This document shows, in pieces, positions 1 to 11,800 of a stretch of 64,000 bases of DNA; the stretch's first letter is position 1; each line of letters starts with the position of its first letter. Origin of the DNA: Acanthosoma haemorrhoidale. Its lineage: Eukaryota; Arthropoda; Insecta; Hemiptera; Acanthosomatidae. Made by a program: the position numbers and the translations under genes. The notes under the pieces are model-generated. The model saw only the letters and a list, made by a program, of their open reading frames with translations, ran no database searches and was not told the origin of the DNA. The stretch lies in NCBI GenBank assembly GCA_930367205.1, contig OV884011.1, forward strand, positions 106,755,139 to 106,819,138, written 5' to 3'.

Positions 1-927
1 TCGATGAATGTCCATTTTATTAATATTTGTATTAATTATCATTTTAAGTAAATAACTCTCTAGCCTATTGTGCTAATACGAAGCAATTTGAAATAAACAA
101 ATTTATCCACCAGGACCATATTGAACCCTGAGATAATATTACTTAAAACATAAAAATAAACTATTATTCTTTTTAAAACTTTATAAATGTTACTTTTACA
201 ATAAGACAGCATATAAATATTTTAAACAAAAGTAGAACCACTACAACATACATTTTTTATTATATCTTTTCTTATTTCATTTTATTCCTCTGCACATAGT
301 AAGTAGTATCAAGGACTGATACTGTCAAAGTTCCCCCTTTCTGGTAAATACATGTTTGCTATTAAGGTCCATAGTCCCAGAATAATAAAGATATTATTAG
401 TTGGTATGTGATCTTGTTGGAGACATTCTTGACTAATTTATCATTGGCTTCTACCCCTAAAGTAGGGAATTGGTTATAATAAATGCTAGACTACTAGGTC
501 AGTTTAATTATGTGGACTAAATATTTGGTAAATACAAAGTCCTAATTTCACATCAATTTGAACTAAAACAACAAAACTAAATGCAGTTTTCAAGGAGGTA
601 TGAAGAACATTTTGAAAGAAATTAATAAATAATTATTAATTAATAAATAATAATAATTGATTTGGGTTCTTTCACACAATGATTATTCCATTTATCTTGA
701 ACAATTTACATCATCTCACAGAATGGAGGTCCTTGAATACATAAATATGAAATGGAGGAGGGAGTGTTACCTACTGCACGATAGAAACACATGGGGACCC
801 ATAAGTCCAGTTGAACGTGTTAAAATTTCAACTTAAAAAATAATAGAATTAGATAAATATCACAAGCCTATACAAATTAATAAATAGCATTTGTTTTTGT
901 AAAACTAATTATTCTACCGTGTAAACT

Positions 928-959
<32 letters not shown>

Positions 960-2707
960 CTTCTTGAAAGTTTTGCAACAATTTATTTTATTTTTGCCAA
1001 TTATTGGCACAATACAAAAATTGATACTAGATTGCACTATAAAAATATTAATCATTAATATTTTTATTAGTTTGTTTGTATTTTTTGAGTGATCTAGTCG
1101 GATCTTATCAGAGGAAGGCATTTTCATTTTTATAGCACACAAATAATATCATTAACTGTGCACCAAGCACCACTTGGATCACCATTCCGCATAAAACATC
1201 TATATTAATTAGCCTAACACTAAAACAACGCATACAAAATAAGTCAACAGTTTGAAATAAGATTCTCAAATATGGCATGTCTGTATTTTTAATAGTTTCA
1301 ATGGCAGAAGATTTGAACTCATAAAAATCAAGAACTAATAAACTGTATCATGCTACACTGAATCCAAAAACAAACAAAAACATCTCTAACAATATATTTT
1401 AATATTTCATAGTTGGAATATTAATAATGATCATAATTGTTTGGGTTATAAATAACCTACAGTAATAAATAAATGATATTATATTGATAGTTAATAAATA
1501 AAAAAATCTATGTGCTGAGGATACTTGTAACTTTATATTTATTATCTGAACAAATAACATTTTAATGAGTTTTAGTTTTCAATTATGGTATATCTTTCGT
1601 AATATTAGAAGTTATGACATTAGATTATTTTTAAGGTATTACCTGAAAAAGTATGAATACATCATGAGACACTATGAAATATCAGTGTGTGTAAGCTTTG
1701 TGCAGGCTTATAATGAATTTATATTTTTTTTGCTTTAACCAATGATTATTAATGCTAATATAGTTTGTAAACTACAGGAAATAATTAATTGAAATTTTTA
1801 AGTCTTTAACTTTAGTAATGAAGGCTTTTGATGTTATGAATAATTTAAAAAAGCATACTAGAATTCATTGACCCTCTATGGTACATTTAATATATTTAAT
1901 CTCTTTTAATAAATAATTTCTATTTTGGTGTTTTTGTTATAAATGTACTCAAAACCAAAATTGGTCAAAAGTGTAGCTCTAAGTAAACTAAGATTGAAAA
2001 TATTTATTATTAAACTTAAATTGAACAAAGAAATCTGATTGTCACAACACATTATCTTAAACTTGACAAAAACAATTTAGTTTTTAAATCAATAAGATTA
2101 TCACTATTAGCTCTTTTTTAGGTGTTATCTCATATTTATTGATTCTGCCTTTATTGATTATTCAATACTGCCTTTTATCACTAAATGAAATGAATGAAGC
2201 AGTATTACTGGTCAAGCAAACTGTTCTGAAAGTGGTTAGACAAAAGCATCTGCAAAACAATACTGATTAAAACATTGCCAATAATAAATTTTAGTGATAA
2301 ACTAGAACCAATTTCTAATAAAAACAAATGAAGTTTCAATATTTCTATGAAGACATGCATATTTGAGATTCAAAACACTTATTGAATTAGCTTAAGCAGT
2401 TCATAATATCTAAGATGTTAATTAGCAGAAGATAATTATAGTCAATATGTATATTAAACTGCATATTTATTATACAGGACTAAACTTATATTAATTTCAT
2501 TGAGCATTCGGTATTGATATTGATATTTATATTTATATATATATAATATATATATAAATAAATATATATATTTTGTGAATAAACAACGAATGGCTGCTTA
2601 ATATTTAGAATAAATAAACATAAAAAAAAATATACACATCAGTAGTGCTTCTGTAGTAAGAAACACAACAAATACAGAACAATTACGATGAAAATGAATT
2701 GCGGAGA
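1..2707. other. syd 3' untranslated region and downstream DNA
   Basis: Right after the stop at 2708-2710 the minus strand should be 3' UTR. The first AATAAA on that strand is near 2465-2470 (TTTATT on the plus strand), with another near 2150; which is used cannot be told. AT microsatellites lie at 931-958 and 2520-2575. I see no coding sequence or recognisable repeat otherwise. Confidence 0.6.
931..958. repeat. (TA)n microsatellite
   Basis: An uninterrupted run of alternating T and A, about 28 bases. Confidence 0.95.
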
Positions 2708-2805
2708 CTAGGTGCTGGGAGGGGTGACCTGCCAAACTATCAGGTAACTTGGGTCCGACTTCAGAACGCTTTTGGCATCTGTGTTGGTTTCGTCATCGTC
2801 TTCCC
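2708..2805 (-). CDS. syd: syd terminal exon (distal) with stop
   Basis: The acceptor is TGTTTTAG. Joined in phase 1 to the FRIG exon it reads [16 protein letters not shown], then [16 protein letters not shown] and TAG at 2708-2710. Acidic stretch plus LIVWQ repeats the layout of the proximal terminal exon 10 kb upstream, so the two are alternative C-termini. Length and end position agree with the vertebrate C-terminus, which stops a few residues after the VWQ motif. Confidence 0.93.
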
Positions 2806-5800
2806 CTAAAACAGAGCCTTACAATATAATACTTGGGGAGTTTGTCCAGCTCAACAAACATACAACATGCTCTCTTAAAGCGAATAACATTATTCACACG
2901 TGAATAAAACAAAGCAATAATGTTTCTATAACTATTTACAGAAAGGAAACAAAATTATAATTTACAAAATAAAGTACTCCACAGAAGAATAAGGTACATA
3001 AAACAATGGTTTTAAGTTGTTATTATCAAATTTTTATAAAATACTTAGTGATAAGTATTAAAATAAAATACTTACACAGAGTTAAAATAATATTAAAGTA
3101 AAATAATTCAGGACAAAACTAGTTAAAATTAAAAATTAAATTAAATCTTCCTTTTCATTTTTGAGACTTATAAAACCTTCTCACAAGGCTTTAAGACATT
3201 TTTTTTTTAAATATTTGTATGTTTGATTCTAAACAAAGGATTCAACATTCTTTACCTTTAAGGATTTATTCCTTATCATAACTAAAAGATGACACAACAC
3301 TTTAGGAATCTCTTTCTCCAGATCCTCAAAGAAACTAACTCCATAAAAAATGAAGATTAAACAGTTCTTGATATGATATAATAAGAAAAAGGTACCCTTA
3401 AAAAGTTTTTGTTTGATGTAGAACCATTTCTTTCCCTGAGCAAAAATAATATAAACAGAATTTCAGATGTCCTGAAACACCGAGTGAAAAATTCGTCCAC
3501 CAAAACAAATACGGTGTCTGGGCCAGGATTCAAACCCTGGACTTCTTGGTATCCAACAATGTCCTCTTTCACACTGAACTATTCTATATCAAACAGTCGC
3601 TACTTACTTTCTTTAACGGGTCGTAACTAAACTCTGAGAACACTGATATTTCTATAAGGAGGCTCAAATATAGTTTATTAAAGTAATTTTTTTTTTTTAT
3701 GAGCACATCAGCCACAACGGTCATTGATGCTCACATAAGATCATTATAATATTATTTATCTGTCAGTCAAATTACAAGAGTTATGAGGCTGACAAGTTCA
3801 TAAGAGTAGAAGGTGAAAATTTTAAATATTAAATACCGCATATAAAAAAATGATGTGCTGTTGAAAAAAAAAGACTGATACCGTGGTCAGCATACTGACT
3901 TCTAACTGTGAAGACCTGGGTTCAATACTCGGATACCCAAGGAATTTTTCTTTGGGGGCTGGGTCTGGTCGGTGTTGACTCGGCCTCGTAAGGATAAATG
4001 AGGAATCTGATTAAGAAAATCGAAATTAAAGTTTAGAGGTAATGTGCCTATTGGTGATCACACTCACCTCAACACCACCTACCAACCATTGTGTATCTTC
4101 GGTCGGATTTTACTTCTACATGAGGAGTTATGCCATGGTTTAATTTTTTTCAGATATAATATTTGAATATTTTCCAAGAAATGTGGAGCAAAATACCAAT
4201 GTGAGCACTAAAAGGGATGGCTGAAAATACAATTAAGAAAATACAACAAATATAAAAATTAATAATCTTTGACGTGGCATAACCATGCTCCAGTAATGAA
4301 AATGACTAAGGTCATATTAAACTATTTAACACATGTTACTTTCCGAAATGATAAAAAAAAAAAAGCCATTTGTGTTTGCTAAGGTCATAGTTACCCCTGA
4401 AATTAAAAATAAGTGGGTGTTCGATTTAGAATCAGCTAAAGTTGATCTCTTTTTCATCACATTAAGCTGATTCCCAAATAAACTCCCACCCACATCATTT
4501 GCATGTAAATTGTGTAGACAAATATTCAGTAAATGATAAATATTTTTCTTTTATCAGTGTATGTAAAGTAGCTTCAGGATTCCAACAAAAATTTTGGTTC
4601 AGTCAAAATCAATACTTTAGTTCTAATATGATCGATGTTTGAACACTCATGAGTTGTCCATAACCCAGGTGGTCTGAACAAAAAACTCCATATGAATTTT
4701 TGTAAGTTCCTTATACATTTTTGGTCACTGAAACCAGGTAAAATACCACTTCCATCATGTCTGGTTTATTTGTACGACTCCTTTTTTGGTTGTCATTTTC
4801 TGTAATATTTCTTGTTAAACCCAAAAACTGGTAAGGTATTCCTGACTCAGAAATTTTTATTACAAAATGATTTCTCATTTCTCTGTTTTTTAGAAAGAAC
4901 ATGATGTATGAGAAATTAGAGGATTGGGTTGGGGTGGTGAAGAAGAGGGAGCGAACTCTAGACTGATCATGCTTCAACCAGTTGGTTTCGTTTTGGACCT
5001 TGGGGTATAAAATATGGAGTAAAATATCTGCCCAAAGATGAGGAATGTTTCTAACAAGTGTGTTCCAAAAATCCAAAACTGTCTACCGCCCAAGAGAAAG
5101 TTTATACAGGACCTGTCATACTTAAACTTTTGACTGATCCCTTGCTCCCAGAATCAATGATGATACTAAAGAAGGAGATTGGATTTCTTTCAAGGTTGTA
5201 TTGCAGAAGTTTTTGGAAAATAATACAACAAACCCAGACTATAAAAACATTTTGAATTAGCTGCATATAAATCTCAAAGATACAACATTGAAAATTCATT
5301 TTTTACACCCGCATGTGAACTACTTCCCCAAAAACTCGGGAACCTTCAGTAAGAAGCAGGATGAAAGATCACCAAGACGTGAAATATATTGAAAGCCACT
5401 ATCAAAGAAGATGTCAATGTGATGGCCGACTACTGTGGAATGCGGTAGCTTGAATCAGTAGATACTGGAAAGTGAAGAAAACCAGAAAAAAAAAATTTTT
5501 CCAAACAAAATGAGTGAACAGTTTATTAATATATTGAAATTGGGTTAATAAAAGAAAAATATACTTGTATTGTATTATAATAAATAGTGATTTTTTCATT
5601 ATTCTAGTGTTTTTTCAATATAAACTCTTCATCATTTGAAGAAAAAAAATCTGTATGTGATGGAAAAAAAAAACAGGAGATTTTCGAATCCATAACACCA
5701 CAAAACCTTACATCCAACAAAAAAATCCCAAGCAGCTATTCAAAAATTTTTTTTTTGTCTTATTTAACAAATCTTTGTTCAGTATATTTTAACTTTCTTT

Positions 5801-8800
5801 AGTGATTTGAATCACTTACCTCCTACCTATAAATCAGCTCCTCTTCAAGCATTTTATGAATTTTCATATCACTGATCATACTATTTGATATAATGTGATC
5901 ACTGAATGCATTAGGTAGATAAAAAAGTAGCTTTCCCTTAACTTAACTTAACAGAAAAATATTTATAATTATTCAATAAAACAAATTTCAATAAACATAA
6001 CATTTGCATGCATAATTACTCTATATTTTTTTTCTATCATTCTCTCTTATTTAAAAAAAAAAAAACCATAAGTGATGATGTTTTTGGATTCGGCGCACTT
6101 TAGAACACATAATTTAGCGAAAAAATCCCATGCAGTTGAAAAAAAAATTGTTTTGGTTGTAATCGTTCAGATAAATTCACAGTCTTCTCAAATGACTCTT
6201 CTATGATCCACTCTGGACACTCTTCTGGATATTCATTTAGGTTTTTTTTTTTTCAATCTCATAACATCTCAAGTAAGTGCCGATAAAAATTTTCCAGAAT
6301 TGCGTGAAGGATGTTGTATTTTATGTATGCATGTAACATACAATGTACACTTTGTTGTTTACATTTATTTATACATTCAGATGAATTCACTAGCCTTGTC
6401 TGATTTAGACATATCCATCTTGGAAAAATGTCATTTAGTTTTGAGCTGCTTTGGAAGCTCCCACTTGAAAAAAAAAACTTGAGGAATTCCCACAAATTTA
6501 TAAGACGAGTATGCTGCACTTTAGGTGAACAAATTAAAACAAACTGGCTAAAACCTAAACTTGTGTACGTTTTTCTTCTTCTTTATTTTTTTTTACATTT
6601 ATGTTATTCCTTGCAAAAATTATATGGGATACACTAAAAAATTATACACTAAGGAACAAAGTTATATACATTTTTTTGTATTCTTGTGTAGAAACATTTT
6701 TTATTTAAGAATCATCAGCTTGTCCAGATTACCTTAGTATTGAATTCATTAATTTTTCAAAAAAAATTAATTCTAATGTTATGTTCTACCGAAGAAAACA
6801 GTTGGACAGTTATAACTAAAGGTACCTTTATTATTCAAAAGACTAATACATTATAATGTGAAAGTTTGTTAAAAAAAAAAAACAGTTATAACATTTCTAA
6901 CTAAATAATTATATGGAAACCAATACAATCTACTGAAAAGTGAAATTTTACTCGATGTCTACATGAGACAACAGTGAAATTTCTAGACTAAGAGTTTCAA
7001 TAATTTTTTTTTTTTTAACATGGTTGTCATGTTATTAACAATATAAATTCAGCTAACCCAAAAATGTCATAAGAATAAATAACTGTGCCACAATACAATA
7101 TTGAAATTATGATAAAATATAGGATAATTGTATTAACTGTACAAGTTATTTATGGTCCTATTTCATATCAAGTCTTACTTACTTCTTGAAACCTCTTTAA
7201 TTTGTAAGCTACTCCAAGTTTTAAACAATTATTAATAAAAAATATTGAGTTGATCAAATTTTGCATCTCCTATTAAACATTTCAATGAATTCTTTTTGTT
7301 ATTTGCTGTCAGTTGAAACATCTGCATTTTTTTAATGTGACTCCATAATTAACAATCTTGAAATGGTGGGCTAAATGTAAAATATCACCAGGAATATTAA
7401 CTGTTTATCTTTCCCATTTGTCCATTTGAATAATGCTTCTGGCATTGAGTTCAAAGAAGCCAGGGTTCTAAATATTTTATTCCAATCAATGTCAGATTTA
7501 ACTTGAGATCCTGCAGGAAAAGTTTTAAAATGACTAAATAAACAAACCTTACCATGTTTTCTGTGGTTTCTAGTTCCTGATGCTATTGGTAATTGTGTTG
7601 AAATTGACTTTATTTCGTCAATGTCGTATCTCCTCCTTCTCATATCAAGTTGCTTACTACTTAAACCCTCCTCAAGACTTGTATCGTTGGCTTCATAGTC
7701 ACAGAATGAATGGCTCATTGTTACCTGCAATTCTTCGCATAGGTTGCTGTGCCACATACCTTGAATGATTTTATGTATTACTCAACCAACTTAAAACAAC
7801 CGTAATTTGCATGTATCCAATATAAAGCATCAATCAAAACCTTTAGTTTTTCTCCTGTTATTTTACTAATGTTTTTTTTCAGGAAGTGCTGAGATATTTT
7901 TTTACATCAAAATAACTCAGTATCTTCTTTTCAGTTTCATATTTTTTCTAGTTAATTATTTTGTACCATCATATTTTAATTTTTGCCTTCAAATTTCATG
8001 CAATGATTTTCTTATCAGTCAGTTGATGCCACAAATTTCTTCTACACATTGAACAATAATTCATATGTTATTTACACACAAACAACAACAATGAAAACAA
8101 TCACATATTAATCATGCGTTTTCACCCAAAATAAAATTACCTATGAAAATTTAAAAAAAGGATTCGTTAAATAACCAAAATCAAAACGTAATACAAAGGA
8201 ATGTGAAACTGATTTTGAATATATGGTTTAGTTCATAATAATTATTTATTTTCTGTTTTCCAAAAAGAATCATACAAATAACGGTCATGCATTGTGAATA
8301 TAATAATTAAAAACATTAAAATTATGTAACTATTTCAGAAGACATCCAGTCACAAGTTTACACCTCCAAATTTTTCAAGAGATGGTTTAAATCACAAGAC
8401 AGACAGTAAACCTATAATTGTCTAAGGCTGTGTAATATGCTGGTGGCTACCGATAGAATAGGATAGCTTGATCTTCCAACTATAGTTTGGAGTACACATG
8501 AGCACAAAATTCAAAATATGTAATAAAATGTTAAAATAAAAAACAAGTTGAAAATAAAGAGAAATTCTTTAATACCATACTTTCACAAGTTTAGTTGAAA
8601 AAAAAATTCATTAAGCTATATTTATTTAGGAAAAGTGTTCTATCTCTTATAACTGCAAAGAAATATTTGAAAAAAATTACTTCAATAATAATGTTCACAA
8701 GCAATAACCGTAAAATTATGTTTATAACGGTTAGGTTATAACTATAAATGATTAATTGTTTTTAACATAACAGCGACATTAATACATTAGTAAAAAACCA

Positions 8801-11800
8801 TCCAATAATAAATAATTACCAAAAAATAATAATACTAACTCACATATAATACATATATTTAGTTTGTACTAATTCAATTTCTGATAATACCATATTTTAT
8901 ATGTTACAATAACATATCACATTATATTAATATAAAAAAACATAAAATCAGATGGTGAGTATAACCACCCCATACCACACACACTGATGAAGTATCAGAC
9001 ATAAAAAATTAAGAAACACGCTAAACTGTTACTTTGTTAAGATGCATGTTATTTGTTTGCTGAAAAAAAAAAAATTAATGAAGCATGAGCGTGCGCGAGC
9101 AATTGTTAGTAACCATCACCAGTGAACCAGAGTCGACAAGGGCTGCCTCTAGCCGAGTGCATTTCAGCCAGTAACTAATGTGGCATGTTAATAACCATAC
9201 AGCTATTACTATGTCACAAATTTTTCTCGCAAGTATGAAAAAATCTCATTGATGCCGAACATAAATTAGCCTGCCATAATCTGAAAAAACTTCTAATCAA
9301 AAAGAATGATTGCGGAGCCCAAAGGGAGAGGATCTATTTTTAAACATATTAGGACCAATCATATTTTGTCTATAACTCAACCTGTCACTTAGTCTGTATG
9401 TGTGTTCTACAATAAGAATAATCCAATCGATCCAGAACTTTAAATTTATGTTTAACAACTCCCCAATTTTCATTATATTAGTTTTAGTTAATAAAAATCA
9501 TTTAGGATAATAATTACAAGCACATGAAAAAAATTACTGACACTTATCTCTGGCTGTTAAAGCTTTTTTAACTTACTGCTCAAAACATTTAATTTTTAAT
9601 GTTCAAATTTTTCACTTATGATTGAGGATTCATTAAAAACGGTAATCAAAAATTTTTAAAGTATAATTAGAATCAAAGAAATTACATAAAATAACGTTTT
9701 GGAAGCAAAAAATAAATATCACATATCCAGCCAATTTCAATAGGTTTTGTAAAACAAATACGAGGGTGGTCTGAAAAGTTTCCGACCTCAACATGAAGAT
9801 AGCAGCAGTCGTAAATAAAAGCTAGTGAATTTCGTTGTTCATCTGTTGACAGTTACTCACCAAAGTTTCAGCCATTTTGGACGCGCAGTTGTTGTGTAAC
9901 AGTCGTTTGAGTGAGTCCATGTGAGTGTATGAAAATGGACCAAATCGAGTATCGAGATGTCATTAAATATTTGTTTTGATGTTTTGATTGAAAGGCCTAC
10001 GCAAATGAAAGATGAGTTGGATTCTGTGTATGGGGACTCTGCACCATCATTTACCATAGTGAAATTTTGGGCAGCTGAATTTAAACATGGTCGTAAGAGC
10101 TTGGAAGACGATGAACGTTCAGGACGTCTAAAAACTGCAACTACTGACAAAAACAAAGCCAAAGTTCACCAAATGTTGCTAGACGACCGCCGAATTAAAG
10201 TGAGAGAGATAGCCGAGGTTATGAACATGTCAAAAGAACGTGTTTGTCACATATTAAATCAACATTTAGAGATGAGAAAGCTGTCCGCGCGTTGGGTGCC
10301 GCGTTTGCCAAAAACGTGTTCGAATGAACATTTCCAACGCTCTGTTGGCGCAATAAATCCGAGTTTTGGCGCCGATTAATTACTGTGGATGAAACTTGGA
10401 TACACCATTAATTAAACCGGCTCCAAAAAAAGCAAAAACTGTTTTTTCGGCTGGGAAAGTGACGGCGACTGTTTTTTGGGATAGTCATGGAGTTATTTTA
10501 ATCGATTATCTTCAAAAAGGAAAACCATTACAGGAGCATACTACGCATCATTACTTGACAAGCTGAAGGCAGAACTTGCGGAAAAACGGCCACATTTGCA
10601 GAAAAAGAAAATCCTGTTTCACCAAGACAACGCACCGTCTCACACTTCAGCAGTTGCCATGGCGAAAATCCATGAATTACGGTTTGAACTGCTGAACCAT
10701 CCGCCTTACTCACCAGATCTAGCCCCAAGCGACTTCTTTTTGTTCCTGCATCTAAAAATTGCGCTCGGAGGACAGAGATTTTCGTCAAATGAAGAGAAGA
10801 GGCAATCACCTTCGTGAACGATTATTTTGCAGAGAAAAACGCCGAGTACTATTTGGACGGGTTACAGAGATGGGAGCATTGCTGGGAGAAGTGTGTAGAG
10901 TTACAAGGAGACTATATTGAAAAATACAAAAAAAAATTCTGAAAAAATGTCTTGTATCTTTGTTAGGTCGGAAACTTTTCAGACCACCCTCGTATTTTAG
11001 CTATTTACAATTTTTTTTTCTTTGGTAAAGTCTATTTTCAGTAACCAAAACAGTTTTACTTCTAAACTGGAGTATTTTTGGTCAAAAATGCTTCGAATCA
11101 GTTTACTTATGTGTAGACTCCTACCTGAACACAAACATCTGTTGTAATTGTTCCTTTGATTTAAGTAATTAATTTTGTGTACATTCTAAAAATTTAGTTC
11201 ATAATTTATACAAGAAAAATCTGTTATAAATATAATGGGGAAAAATTATGAGGGGACTGATCCTCAGACCTACCAGTATTTTTATTATGGTCATGTAGTT
11301 TTTTTTTTTTTTTTCATGAGGGGTCTGCCCGATTTCAAAGTTAATGTATTATTAATATAATATACATATATATTCTGCATTAACATATAGGTTTGTTCCA
11401 ACACCGAATCATAAATTTGCTGCTGTGGACTGATTTGTAGTTTATTACTCCAGCACAAATGTTGACTGATTATGGACTTGGAGCTCTGATGGAATGTGTT
11501 TACCAATCTCAGGTTGTTCTTAGCTATAACCAGACAGTTGGCCTAGGCTTGGTTATATGACAAACCACACAAGAACTGCATAACAGCATTTGTATTTATA
11601 AGAGAACCATTTTATTTTACTTTTTAATCTACTATCACCCCAAATCAATTCAAGGACAGGATTCTTTATAGCACATTTTATAAATATCATCATCGATTAA
11701 TTATTATTAAGAGCGTGTTAGATTAAACGTACTCTTAATTTTTATTAACAATATATGAGGTGTTTAGTTTCAAAACCAGTTCGATCAATTTTCAGAAATT

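Noticed and set aside
3409..3630. 73-codon plus-strand frame
   Set aside because: It is the reverse of a tRNA-derived SINE and has no protein family resemblance.
4711..5076. 121-codon minus-strand frame
   Set aside because: Overlaps, in antisense, the decayed plus-strand family fragment, whose reading matches a known protein layout much better.
10528..10809. 93-codon minus-strand frame
   Set aside because: Shadow of the mariner transposase on the other strand.
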